A stretch of 64,000 nucleotides of DNA from Petrimonas mucosa (GTDB taxonomy: Bacteria > Bacteroidota > Bacteroidia > Bacteroidales > Dysgonomonadaceae): the NCBI RefSeq assembly GCF_900095795.1, contig NZ_LT608328.1, positions 3,341,001 to 3,405,000 of the forward strand. Direction: 5' to 3'. The position numbers and the translations under genes were made by a program. Below, piece by piece: positions 34,868 through 44,357 of the stretch (positions are counted from its first letter, which is position 1; each line of letters begins with the position of its first letter). The notes beneath the pieces are model-generated. The model did not search any database. It was not told the DNA's origin and was given only the letters and a program-made list of their open reading frames with translations.

Positions 34868-36214
34868 ATGGCTAATCGAATAAAAATCAAGAAAGGCTTG
34901 CAGATTCCGTTGTTAGGAAAACCCGAAGAGACTTTTCGTGGCAAAATAACAAGTGAATATGTGCAGGTGTGCCCGGAGGATTTTCAGGGCATTACGCCCA
35001 AACTTAAAGTTAAGGTGGGCGATGTCGTGAATGCCGGACAACCGTTATTCTACTCCAAGATGCACCCCGACATGATGTTCGCGTCACCCGTCAGCGGAAC
35101 GGTCACTGCCATCAACCGTGGAGAGAAGAGGCGGATCCTGGACATCACCATCAAAGCCGACAAGCAGAACAGTTACGTAGACTACGGCAAGGCGGAGGTC
35201 GCCGCGATGAGTGCCGAGGAGATCAGGAAAAGATTGCTCGAAGCAGGCATCTGGTTTGTAATCAAACAGCGTCCCTACGACGTTGTTGCAGACCCTGGCA
35301 AAGAACCGCGCGACATCTTTGTCACCGGATTCGACACTGCACCGCTGGCACCTTCGTACGACTTCATCCTCGACGGAGAAGAGGCTGACCTGCAGACCGG
35401 GCTGAATGCATTAGCCAAACTCACCCCGGGGAAAGTTTACCTCTCCATCAGCCCCGACACCCGCAACGAAGGGTTGAGGAAAGCCGAAAACGTGGTTCTG
35501 ACCGAGTTTGAAGGTCCCCACCCCGCCGGCAACGTCGGAACACAGATCAACCGTCTGGCTCCCGTCAACCGGGGCGAAGTGGTCTGGACACTCAACGCGC
35601 TCGATCTGCTCTTTATCGGACGGCTCTTCAACAAAGGTGTGGTAGACCTCACCCGCGCCGTTGCCCTTACCGGATCGGAGGTAAAAGAGACCGGATACTA
35701 CGAGATGGTTATCGGCACCCAGCTGGGAGAACTCTTCGCCAAAACCGTCGAAGGGAAAGGCAACCTGAGATATATCAGCGGCAACGTCCTCACCGGTACC
35801 CGGATCGAGGCCAACGGTGTGTTACGCGCCACCCATTCGCAGCTGACCGTGATTCCGGAAGGCGACGACGTACACGAAGCATTTGGCTGGGCATCCCTCT
35901 CGCCAAACCGCTACAGTGCCGGTCCTACCTACCTGAAACTGAAAAAGGCCTACCGCCTCGACGCTCGCCTGCTGGGAGGTCCCAGGGCCATCATCGTCTC
36001 CAACGAGTACGACAAGGTATTTCCCCTGGATATCTTCCCCGAACAGCTGATCAAGGCGATCCTCGCTTTCAATATCGACAAGATGGAACAGCTGGGGATC
36101 TACGAAGTGGCACCCGAAGATTTCGCGCTTTGCGAGTTTGTAGACACCTCCAAGCTGGAACTGCAACGTATTGTCCGCACAGGGCTCGACATGCTCAGAA
36201 AAGAGATGGAGTAA
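34868..36214 (+). CDS. nqrA: Na+-translocating NADH:quinone reductase subunit A
   Basis: The 448-residue peripheral subunit contributes to quinone binding in the Na+-NQR complex. It begins ANRIKIKKGLQIPLLGKPEE, contains KVKVGDVVNAGQPLFYSKMHPDMMFASPVSGTV (lipoyl-like hairpin) and the FDTAPLAPSYDF region, as in other NqrA proteins. It opens the complete operon nqrABCDEF, with short gaps throughout. The complex pumps Na+ out while oxidising NADH and is the main entry to the respiratory or fumarate-reducing chain in Bacteroidales. Confidence 0.97.
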   Translation: MANRIKIKKGLQIPLLGKPEETFRGKITSEYVQVCPEDFQGITPKLKVKVGDVVNAGQPLFYSKMHPDMMFASPVSGTVTAINRGEKRRILDITIKADKQNSYVDYGKAEVAAMSAEEIRKRLLEAGIWFVIKQRPYDVVADPGKEPRDIFVTGFDTAPLAPSYDFILDGEEADLQTGLNALAKLTPGKVYLSISPDTRNEGLRKAENVVLTEFEGPHPAGNVGTQINRLAPVNRGEVVWTLNALDLLFIGRLFNKGVVDLTRAVALTGSEVKETGYYEMVIGTQLGELFAKTVEGKGNLRYISGNVLTGTRIEANGVLRATHSQLTVIPEGDDVHEAFGWASLSPNRYSAGPTYLKLKKAYRLDARLLGGPRAIIVSNEYDKVFPLDIFPEQLIKAILAFNIDKMEQLGIYEVAPEDFALCEFVDTSKLELQRIVRTGLDMLRKEME

Positions 36215-36272
36215 CCGGCATGATCCTGCGCAAACAAACAAAGAATAACAATAATTAAAACAGATACATTAC

Positions 36273-37478
36273 ATGTCGTTAAGAAATTTTCTCGATAAGA
36301 TAAAACCCAATTTCGAAGAAGGAGGTAAGTTCCACTGGTTGAATTCTACGTTCGACGCCTTCGAAACATTCCTCTACGTTCCCAACAAGACGTCGAGATC
36401 GGGAGTTCACATCCACGACGCCAGGGATTCGAAGCGTACGATGGTTATCGTGATACTGGCACTTATTCCGGCATTACTGATGGGGATGTACAACGTGGGT
36501 TATCAGCACTACCTGGCAGTCAATGTTCAGGCAAGCTTTATTGAAACATTCCTCTACGGACTGCTGGCCATCCTGCCGCAGATCGTTGTCTCCTACGTGG
36601 TGGGTCTCGGCATCGAATTTGCCATGGCCCAGGTGAAGAAGGAAGAGGTGGCCGAAGGGTTCCTCGTTTCGGGGATGCTTATCCCGATGATCCTTCCGAT
36701 CGACACCCCGCTCTGGATGATTGCCGTGGCTACCGCTTTCGCCGTCATCTTTGCCAAGGAGGTCTTCGGTGGAACCGGATACAATATCTTCAACGTGGCA
36801 TTGATTGCCCGTGCATTCCTCTTCTTTGCCTACCCCTCCAAGATGTCGGGCGACAAGGTGTGGGTACGCACCGGTGATACCTTCGGAATGGGTGCCGGCA
36901 ACGTGGTAGACGGATTCTCAGGCGCCACCCCGCTTGGACAGCTTGCCGTGACAGACGCCTCCCGTTTCGGTGATTTCACCTTCATGAGCACCACCGGCAA
37001 CCCGCTCTCCATGTGGGACATGTTCGTGGGTCTGATCCCCGGATCGGTAGGTGAAGTATCCACCCTCGCCATCCTGCTGGGCGCCATCCTGCTGATCATC
37101 ACCGGTGTGGGCAGCTGGAAAACCATGCTCTCCGTCTTCCTGGGCGGACTGTTTACCGTTGGCCTCCTCAACCTGGTAGCACAGAATGCCGCCATGGAGA
37201 TGCCACCCCTCTATCACTTCCTGCTTGGTGGTTTCGCCTTTGGTGCCGTATTCATGGCCACCGACCCGGTAACTTCGGCCCGTACGGAAAAAGGAAAATG
37301 GATCTACGGTTTTCTCATCGGTGTTGTGGCGATCCTGATCCGCACCTTCAACCCCGGATATCCCGAAGGAATGATGCTCGCCATCCTGTTTATGAACGCG
37401 TTTGCTCCGCTGATCGATTTCTACGTGGTGGATGCCAATATCAAACGCCGCCTGAAACGGGCAGCCTTGAAAAAATAG
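36273..37478 (+). CDS. nqrB: Na+-translocating NADH:quinone reductase subunit B
   Basis: The 401-residue integral membrane subunit has about ten membrane segments. The FMN attachment motif SGATPLG (Thr at about residue 217) is present, where FMN is bound through a phosphoester bond. The GEIIGGTSxxxxxxG-like loop KEVFGGTGYNIFNVALIARAF is conserved. It follows nqrA by 58 bp. Confidence 0.97.
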   Translation: MSLRNFLDKIKPNFEEGGKFHWLNSTFDAFETFLYVPNKTSRSGVHIHDARDSKRTMVIVILALIPALLMGMYNVGYQHYLAVNVQASFIETFLYGLLAILPQIVVSYVVGLGIEFAMAQVKKEEVAEGFLVSGMLIPMILPIDTPLWMIAVATAFAVIFAKEVFGGTGYNIFNVALIARAFLFFAYPSKMSGDKVWVRTGDTFGMGAGNVVDGFSGATPLGQLAVTDASRFGDFTFMSTTGNPLSMWDMFVGLIPGSVGEVSTLAILLGAILLIITGVGSWKTMLSVFLGGLFTVGLLNLVAQNAAMEMPPLYHFLLGGFAFGAVFMATDPVTSARTEKGKWIYGFLIGVVAILIRTFNPGYPEGMMLAILFMNAFAPLIDFYVVDANIKRRLKRAALKK

Positions 37479-37518
37479 GGATCTGCGTTTTTGAATAACT
37501 ACTGACTACATTTGAACT

Positions 37519-38217
37519 ATGAATAGAGAAAATAGCACATATACAATAGTTTACGCATCGGTGATGGTGATTATCGTAGCCATTGGACTGGCCTTTACCC
37601 ACCAGGTACTGAGCGAAAAACAGACTGCAAACGTGAATATCGACAAGATGCAGCAGATCCTCCGGTCGCTGCGGGTCGACGCTTCACCGACCGAAGCTGA
37701 TGGCATCTACAGAAGCCTGATCAAATCGGCCTACCTCATCTCTCCCGATGGGAACAAGATTGAAGGTACCGAAGGCATCGAGCCCACCGATCCCGCCTTC
37801 TCGGGCGAAGGTGAGGGACTGGCTGTTTACGAGGCCGAAGTGGAAGGCTCCAAGAAGTACGTTATCCCCATGCAAGGCACCGGACTTTGGGGTCCCATCT
37901 GGGGATATCTCTCCATCGAGAGCAACGGCAGCACCGTCTACGGTTCCGAGTTTGGTCATGCCGGCGAAACCCCTGGATTGGGTGCAGAGATTGTCAATAC
38001 AGCCTTCCGTGGCCAGTTCAACGGCAAGGAGCTGATCAAGAACGGCGAGTTCAAATCGATCGCCGTGGTGAAACCGGGACAGAGCAATTCCGAAAGGGAT
38101 TATGTCGACGGCATCTCGGGCGGAACCATCACCAGCAAGGGGGTCGACGCAATGCTGCTCGAAAGCGTGGGACAATACAAGAATTTTTTACTGCAACTCA
38201 ACAATGCCGGACAGTAG
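37519..38217 (+). CDS. nqrC: Na+-translocating NADH:quinone reductase subunit C
   Basis: The 232-residue subunit has one N-terminal membrane anchor (TIVYASVMVIIVAIGLAFTHQVL) and a periplasmic FMN-binding domain. The covalent FMN motif reads SGGTITS (Thr at about residue 203), compared with the S-G-A-T pattern known from Vibrio; the ETPGLGAEI loop before it is conserved. Confidence 0.95.
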   Translation: MNRENSTYTIVYASVMVIIVAIGLAFTHQVLSEKQTANVNIDKMQQILRSLRVDASPTEADGIYRSLIKSAYLISPDGNKIEGTEGIEPTDPAFSGEGEGLAVYEAEVEGSKKYVIPMQGTGLWGPIWGYLSIESNGSTVYGSEFGHAGETPGLGAEIVNTAFRGQFNGKELIKNGEFKSIAVVKPGQSNSERDYVDGISGGTITSKGVDAMLLESVGQYKNFLLQLNNAGQ

Positions 38218-38246
38218 TTCCGCATTCACTATAAAACGATAAGAAT

Positions 38247-38879
38247 ATGGCATTATCAGCAAAAGCAAAACAGGCCCTTTTGGGGCCCCTCAATAAAAAC
38301 AACCCGATCCTGGTTCAGGTACTCGGTATCTGTTCGGCATTGGCTGTGACTTCAAAGCTGGAACCCTCATTGGTAATGGCCATCGCCGTAACCATCGTTA
38401 CCGCCTTTGCCAACGTAATCATCTCGTTGTTGCGGAAGACCATTCCCAACCGCATCCGCATCATCGTCCAACTGGTGGTGGTGGCAGCACTGGTTACCAT
38501 CGTGAGCGAAGTGCTCAAGGCATTTGCTTACGACGTGAACAAACAGCTGTCGGTCTTCGTGGGACTGATTGTTACCAACTGTATCCTGATGGGGCGCCTC
38601 GAAGCATTTGCCTTGGGGAACGGACCTTGGCCATCATTCCTCGACGGTATCGGCAATGGACTCGGCTACGGCTGGATTCTGGTAGTGGTAGGCTTCTTCC
38701 GCGAACTGCTCGGTTCGGGCACCCTGCTTGGATATAAGGTCATACCGCAGGCCCTCTACAACGCCGGTTATGAGAACAACGGCCTGATGATGCTGGCTCC
38801 CATGGCGCTGATCATCGTTGCCGTGATCATCTGGGTACACCGTTCAAGAAACAGGGAGTTGCAGGAAGAAACCAACTAG
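38247..38879 (+). CDS. nqrD: Na+-translocating NADH:quinone reductase subunit D
   Basis: The 210-residue subunit has six membrane segments. NPILVQVLGICSALAVTSKLEPSLVM is the family N-terminus, with the Cys (in GICSALAV) that helps hold an iron centre between NqrD and NqrE; NCILMGRLEAFA carries the second Cys. It lies 29 bp after nqrC. Confidence 0.96.
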   Translation: MALSAKAKQALLGPLNKNNPILVQVLGICSALAVTSKLEPSLVMAIAVTIVTAFANVIISLLRKTIPNRIRIIVQLVVVAALVTIVSEVLKAFAYDVNKQLSVFVGLIVTNCILMGRLEAFALGNGPWPSFLDGIGNGLGYGWILVVVGFFRELLGSGTLLGYKVIPQALYNAGYENNGLMMLAPMALIIVAVIIWVHRSRNRELQEETN

Positions 38880-38918
38880 GAAGATTAGTGTCGAATAATA
38901 AAAAAGAAAGAAATAAAC

Positions 38919-39533
38919 ATGGATGCTATTAGTCTGATTGTACGATCGATATTTGTAGACAACATGATATTCGCATACTTCTTGGGTATGTGCTCCTATC
39001 TTGCTGTGTCGAAAAACGTAAAAACCGCTCTTGGGCTGGGGACTGCAGTAACCTTCGTTCTGGTGCTCACCCTTCCCATCAACTATATGCTCGAAAACTA
39101 CGTGCTGAAGGCTGGTGCCCTGGCGTGGCTGGGTCCACAGTTTGCGACAGTCGACCTGAGCGTCTTCAGCCTGCTCATCTTTATCGCCGTAATCGCATCT
39201 TTCGTACAGCTGGTCGAAATGATCGTGGAGAGGTTCAGCCCCTCGCTTTACGCATCGTTGGGTATCTTCCTGCCGCTGATTGCCGTGAACTGCGCCATCC
39301 TGGGCGGTTCGCTCTTCATGCAGCAGCGCGAGTTTGCCAATGTGGGCATGGCTACCGCCTACGGATTCGGTTCCGGTATAGGATGGTTGCTGGCTATCGT
39401 GGGCATGGCGGCCATCCGGGAAAAACTGGAGTATTCCAACGTTCCCAAACCGTTGAAAGGGCTGGGTATCACATTTATCATCACCGCCCTGATGGCCATC
39501 GGGTTTATGAGTTTCTCCGGGATCAACATCTAA
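38919..39533 (+). CDS. nqrE: Na+-translocating NADH:quinone reductase subunit E
   Basis: The 204-residue membrane subunit is homologous to NqrD with inverted topology. FAYFLGMCSYLAVSKNVKTALGLG and AVNCAILGGSLFM contain the two cysteines of the intramembrane iron centre. Six membrane segments are apparent. It lies 39 bp after nqrD. Confidence 0.96.
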   Translation: MDAISLIVRSIFVDNMIFAYFLGMCSYLAVSKNVKTALGLGTAVTFVLVLTLPINYMLENYVLKAGALAWLGPQFATVDLSVFSLLIFIAVIASFVQLVEMIVERFSPSLYASLGIFLPLIAVNCAILGGSLFMQQREFANVGMATAYGFGSGIGWLLAIVGMAAIREKLEYSNVPKPLKGLGITFIITALMAIGFMSFSGINI

Positions 39534-39597
39534 GTCGGAACTCATTGCCAATCAAAAATAAACAGAGTTTACCATTTAATAAAAACAGGAATATACA

Positions 39598-40872
39598 ATG
39601 AATGTGTTGTTAATGAGTTCAGGCGGAATAACCATCTTGACCAGTGTGGTGGTTTTCCTGTTGATCATTCTGATCTTGGTAATTGTCATCCTGGTGGCCA
39701 AGGCGAAGCTGATGCCGTCCGGAAATGTGAAGATTACCGTCAATAACGAGAAAAATCTGGAGGTTCCCATGGGGTCAACCCTGCTAAATACGCTGCAATC
39801 ACAGAATATCTTCCTCTCGTCCGCCTGTGGCGGCGGTGGAACGTGCGGACAGTGCCGCTGCCGGGTACTGGAAGGTGGTGGAGAGATACTACCCACCGAA
39901 ACCGGCCACTTCAGCCGCAAGGAGCAGATGGACAAGTGGCGTCTCAGCTGCCAGGTGAAGGTGAAGGAGGATATGGAGATCATGGTGCCGGAAGAGGTAT
40001 TCGGCGTGAAGGAGTGGGAGTGCGAAGTTGTATCGAACAACAACGTAGCCACCTTTATCAAGGAGTTTATCGTGAAACTGCCCGATGGCGAGCATCTCGA
40101 CTTCATCCCGGGCTCTTACAGCCAGATCAAGGTTCCCAAGTATGAACTGAAGTATACCGATTTCGATATCGACGACCAGTATAAACCGGAGTGGGACAAG
40201 TTCAAGATGTGGGATCTCTCCGTCAAGAACGAGGAAGAGACCATTCGCGCCTACTCCATGGCCAACTACCCTGCCGAAGGGGATATCATCAAACTGAACG
40301 TCCGTGTGGCAACCCCGCCGTTCGACCGGGCCAGGAACACCTGGATGAATGTAAGTCCAGGTATCGTCTCCTCCTATATCTTCAACCTGAAGCCGGGCGA
40401 CAAGGTGATCATGTCGGGTCCCTACGGCGATTTCCACCCCATCGTCAACAGCAAGCGCGAAATGCTCTGGGTGGGTGGTGGTGCCGGTATGGCTCCCCTG
40501 CGTGCACAGATCATGCATATGACCAAGACGCTGAAGACAACCGACCGCAAGATGTCATTCTTCTACGGCGCACGCGCATTGATGGAGGCATTCTACCTCG
40601 AAGACTTCTACGAACTGGAGCGCGAGTTCCCCAACTTCTCGTTCCACCTGGCACTCGACCGTCCCGATCCGGAAGCAGATGCTGCCGGCGTGAAGTATAC
40701 CCCCGGGTTCGTACATCAGGTGATCTACGATACCTACCTCAAGGATCACGACGCTCCCGAAGATATCGAGTACTACATGTGCGGTCCCGGCCCGATGGCC
40801 GCTGCGGTGCAAAAGATGCTCGACAGCCTCGGCGTACCGCCCGAAATGATCATGTTCGACGATTTCGGATAA
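39598..40872 (+). CDS. nqrF: Na+-translocating NADH:quinone reductase subunit F
   Basis: The 424-residue subunit takes electrons from NADH. It has an N-terminal membrane anchor (ILTSVVVFLLIILILVIVIL), a 2Fe-2S ferredoxin domain with SACGGGGTCGQCRC and a further Cys in RLSCQVKV, an FAD domain with RAYSMANYPAE and the NADH-binding domain ending YYMCGPGPMAAAVQKML and the terminal FDDFG. It ends the operon, 29 bp before an intrinsic terminator. Confidence 0.97.
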   Translation: MNVLLMSSGGITILTSVVVFLLIILILVIVILVAKAKLMPSGNVKITVNNEKNLEVPMGSTLLNTLQSQNIFLSSACGGGGTCGQCRCRVLEGGGEILPTETGHFSRKEQMDKWRLSCQVKVKEDMEIMVPEEVFGVKEWECEVVSNNNVATFIKEFIVKLPDGEHLDFIPGSYSQIKVPKYELKYTDFDIDDQYKPEWDKFKMWDLSVKNEEETIRAYSMANYPAEGDIIKLNVRVATPPFDRARNTWMNVSPGIVSSYIFNLKPGDKVIMSGPYGDFHPIVNSKREMLWVGGGAGMAPLRAQIMHMTKTLKTTDRKMSFFYGARALMEAFYLEDFYELEREFPNFSFHLALDRPDPEADAAGVKYTPGFVHQVIYDTYLKDHDAPEDIEYYMCGPGPMAAAVQKMLDSLGVPPEMIMFDDFG

Positions 40873-40900
40873 GCAACATCTTTAATCATCAAATAGGATT

Positions 40901-40935
40901 AACGGTTCTCTCTGTCGGAGGGGACCGTTTTTTTT
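40901..40935 (+). terminator. intrinsic terminator of the nqr operon
   Basis: AACGGTTCTC at 40901-40910 pairs, with two G-U pairs, to GGGGACCGTT ending 40929, and is followed by a run of T to 40935. Confidence 0.75.
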
Positions 40936-41190
40936 GGGGCATGCCGCTTCATATCTGCAAGCTGGAGCCGCTCCTTTAGTTAATAAAACGTAAATGACAA
41001 TATCTTGCCACTTTCCAGGCCACATATATCGATAAATTTTAACGAAATTCGAAGTTGAATCGATTAAACTAATGTTAACCAACACACAACAGGAGAACCC
41101 TGAATAGCTCCAATCCAAACCTTAGCCTGTAACCAGACAATGCGGTAGACAGGATATGAAAGGGGCAGAGGGGCTGTAAAAGTCAAGAGT
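40936..41190. other. intergenic stretch before the GH36 pseudogene
   Basis: I see no gene, RNA or clear promoter box in this stretch. AACxACACAACAGG near 41081 and a purine-rich run at 41157-41175 are the only visible features. Confidence 0.4.
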
Positions 41191-43045
41191 ATGAAACGAA
41201 ATGTAGTAACATGGCTAATTCTCAACCTGGTGTGGTTCGCCACGCCAACCTTTGGCCAGTCCCTCTCCCGGTTCGGGAAAAAGGAGGTGAAGGTGGCCGA
41301 CTGGGTGGATCAACAATTTAGAAAAGAGGTTATCCCACCCTTCTCGTTCCGGTACAATGGCGTCCACTCCTCCACCTTTATCAGAAAATGGCAATTCTCG
41401 GCGAAAAAGGGGAGTCCCGATGCGGCGGGTGCAGTAGAGAACCAATACAGCTGGAAGGAGAGGGAAACGGGAATGATCGTGACCTGTCACCTGAAGTACT
41501 ATCCGTCGCACGAGGCTGTGGAGTGGGTGCTCCATTTCACCAACAGTTCGGACGAGAACTCGCCACAGATAACAGCGGTTTCGGTAATTGATGTGGATTG
41601 GCGCTATGGTGGCGGCAGCGAACTGTTGTTGCACTATGCCAACGGAAGCTCTGCCTCCCGAAGCGATTTCAATCCTAAAAAAGAGGTGCTGAAGGCGGGT
41701 GTGCCATTTGAGATCTATCCCCGGAACGGACGCTCCTCCGATCACGCCTTCCCCTTCTTCAACATCGAATCGGAAACGGGTAGTGGAGTCATGGTGGCTG
41801 TTGGATGGACCGGTACCTGGTTTGCCCGTTTCGAGAAAAATAAAGCGAGCGGTCTCTCCCTCCGGGCCGGGATGAAAGAGCTGGATACCTACCTGCCTGA
41901 CGACCGACTATGCCATTGCTATGATCAACCGGTATAAGCGGTTCAAGCTGGTTCCGGAGGTGTTCTGGCTCGATGCGGGCTGGTATATTCACGCCAATGA
42001 GGTGGAGAAGGAGAAGAACTGGGCCAACACGGTCGGAAACTGGGAGGTGGACCAGGATCGCTTTCCAGGGGGGCTAAAACCGATATCTGACGAGGTACAC
42101 AAGGCCGGCGCCAAGTTCATGGTCTGGTTTGAACCGGAGAGGGTGGTCAAGGATTCGAAATGGGGCAGGGAGAGGAAGGAGTGGATGCTTCAAGCGGATG
42201 GAACAGGCGACTATTTGTTTGACTTGGGAAACAGGGAGGCGCTCCAATGGCTTTGCAACTATATCGGCGACTTCATGGAGGCGAACGGGATCGACTACTA
42301 TCGCCAGGATTTCAACATGAGAATCGACAACTTCTGGAGAGAGAATGATGCGCCTGGCAGGATGGGTATCAGGGAGATACGCCATATTGAGGGTCTCTAC
42401 GCTTTCTGGGACTACCTGCTACGGAGATTTCCGGAGGCGATAATTGACAATTGTGCCAGCGGAGGACGTCGCCTCGACTTTGAGACGATGAAGCGGAGTG
42501 CTCCGATGTGGCGTACCGACTACACCTACGGCGAGCCGGTCGGATACCAGACACACACCTATGGACTCAGTCTCTTTTTACCGTTGACCGGGACCGGCGT
42601 CCAGAAGAGTGACCGCTTTACTTTTCGCTCCAGCCTGGGCACCTCGGTAATCTTCAACTGGAAGATCACCGACCAGTCATCCTCCTTTACCGAAATGCAG
42701 CGCTGTTTCAAGGAGTTCATGGAGCTACGCCCCTACTATTACGGGGAATACTATCCGTTGACCTCCTATGAGGATATGACAGCCGATGATATCTGGATGG
42801 TCTATCAGCTCCACAGGCCGTCCGATGAAACGGGGATCATCGTGGCATTCAGGCGGGAAGAGTGTACCAGCGACGAGATCACGGTGAGGTTGTCGGCTCT
42901 CCAGCCGGGGGCAACCTACAAGTTAACCGATCGCGATAGCGCCCACTCTTTCTACCTGACGGGTGAGGCGCTACGGAACGGACTCACACTGAAACTGGAG
43001 CAGCCACGCAGTTCACTCATCTACCAATATGAAAGATTACAATAA
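41191..43045 (+). pseudogene. GH36 alpha-galactosidase with internal deletion
   Basis: The gene begins with a signal peptide (NVVTWLILNLVWFATPTFGQ) and the beta-sandwich domain of GH36 enzymes up to LSLRAGMKELDTYL. There the frame runs into CHCYDQPV and stops at 41937. In the +1 frame the reading CLTTDYAIAMINRYKRFKLVPEVFWLDAGWY begins at the same place and continues through the TIM barrel to 43045. Nucleophile region YYRQDFNM and acid/base region WRTDYTYGEP are intact. Family members carry roughly 60-80 residues between these two blocks (the P-G-E... FxRF region), which are absent, so a deletion not divisible by three joined the halves at about 41893-41899. No active enzyme is expected. Confidence 0.82.
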
Positions 43046-43080
43046 ATTAAAAAGCCATCACTCGGGATGACTTTTTAATT
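43045..43080. terminator. bidirectional terminator between GH36 and the beta-barrel gene
   Basis: AATTAAAAAG-C-CATC pairs with GATG-A-CTTTTTAATT (43045-43080). The A-run and T-run let it work for both convergent genes. Confidence 0.75.
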
Positions 43081-43094
43081 GGGTTCATTTAATA

Positions 43095-44357
43095 TCAATC
43101 GGTGAGGGTAAAACGTAATCCGAGACGGATATTGAAGTTGAGCGGCTTCTCCCGGTAGATCGTCTCCACCCTGCTGCCATTGCTGAAGTGGTAACTCATT
43201 CCCGGCTCGGCATAGAGACCGATTCTTTTCCAGAAGCGGTACTCCACACCGGCGCCGGCGGTGGCCGACCACTGCAGCGGTTTAACCCTCATCCGCTCTT
43301 CAATCCTCTCCTCCACCACATTATCCACAATATAATCGGTAGTGAGGCTTCCCGAAACGCTCTTCTCCACGGCTCCTCCGCCTGAAACATAGGCCGAGAG
43401 CTTGTCGCCCCTCCAGAAGGTGTAGTTGAGGCTTACCGGGAGACCGAGGTAGTGCAGCGTCTGGCGGCTGCGGTAGTACTGGCTATAGCTACCAGTGCTC
43501 AACCTGGAGGTGAGCATGGTGTAGTTGACTCCCCCCGTGATACTCCAGCGGTCGCCGAGGCCATACTTGAGCGAAAATCCCAGGGTGACCGGCTGTGAAT
43601 GGCTGATATCGGTATAGACATGCCGGTACTCGTCGCCTACCAGGAAGGTGCCCGGAACCTCTGCCCTGCCGGCCAGCAGCTCCTCCTTCTCATCCGACAC
43701 CAGACCCGAGGGGGTAAAGGTGCGGTATCCGTCGTAATGGGCCACGGAGCCCGACGGTATATTGTTCGCATACAGGTCGGTCTGCCACCTGGCCGGTTGG
43801 CTGTTGCGCCGCCTTGCCGGCAGACGGAACTCCTCCTTGCCGCTGCTGGCGGGAGTGTTGCTCCTCTCGATTTTTGGGGCGGGAAGTGGAGATTCATCCA
43901 CCGCTTCGGGCTGTTCGACAGACGTTTCGGGCTGTTCGGCAGACGTTTCAGGCTGTTCGGCAGACACTTCGTCAATCACGGGAAGCGGACGGACAACGGC
44001 AACAGGGCGAACCGGGGCTACCGGGGCTACCGGCCCGAGCTGTTGCGCCAACTGCGGTTTCCGGATGGAAAGCGTTGCCGGAGCGTGCCGTTCGTTACTG
44101 TCTTGTAGTGCGACGGACTGAACATTTTTTTGATTTTCCCTGAAGAGATACAGTCCGGTAAAAAACAGCACGATGCCGACTGCGGCTACTGCTCCGGCAC
44201 GCCTGTACCACATCCCCACACCTTTTCCTACCGGCCGTGCAATGGTTCCACTACCGGCATTCATCATCTGCTCAACTCTTTCCCACAATCCTTCAGGAGC
44301 AGGCTCTTCATAATGCTCCATCCGGCTGCGCAACTCATCCTGCCATTGATTACTCAT
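43095..44357 (-). CDS. anti-sigma-like membrane anchor fused to outer-membrane beta-barrel
   Basis: The 420-residue protein overlaps the upstream ECF sigma gene by four bases (ATGA). Residues 1-50 are cytosolic and resemble the short sigma-binding N-termini encoded next to ECF factors (WQDELRSRMEHYEEPAPEGLWERVEQMM). One membrane segment follows (AGAVAAVGIVLFFTGLYLF, about 53-71). A Pro/Val- and Glu-rich linker includes three exact-length 7-residue repeats (SAEQPET type). The last 200 residues alternate in the pattern of an outer-membrane beta-barrel and end in aromatic-rich strands (NIRLGLRFTLTD). The likely role is to restrain the sigma factor and sense the envelope. Other explanations remain possible. 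Confidence 0.75.
   Translation of the reverse strand: MSNQWQDELRSRMEHYEEPAPEGLWERVEQMMNAGSGTIARPVGKGVGMWYRRAGAVAAVGIVLFFTGLYLFRENQKNVQSVALQDSNERHAPATLSIRKPQLAQQLGPVAPVAPVRPVAVVRPLPVIDEVSAEQPETSAEQPETSVEQPEAVDESPLPAPKIERSNTPASSGKEEFRLPARRRNSQPARWQTDLYANNIPSGSVAHYDGYRTFTPSGLVSDEKEELLAGRAEVPGTFLVGDEYRHVYTDISHSQPVTLGFSLKYGLGDRWSITGGVNYTMLTSRLSTGSYSQYYRSRQTLHYLGLPVSLNYTFWRGDKLSAYVSGGGAVEKSVSGSLTTDYIVDNVVEERIEERMRVKPLQWSATAGAGVEYRFWKRIGLYAEPGMSYHFSNGSRVETIYREKPLNFNIRLGLRFTLTD
43905..43967. repeat. three tandem 21-bp repeats in the linker region
   Basis: Units at 43905-43925, 43926-43946 and 43947-43967 differ by only a few bases and encode a 7-residue S-[AV]-E-Q-P-E-[TA] repeat. The number of units could vary between strains. 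Confidence 0.85.

Noticed and set aside
43905-43967. Short CRISPR-like array
   Set aside because: The 21-bp units follow directly on each other without spacers and lie in frame within a protein linker.
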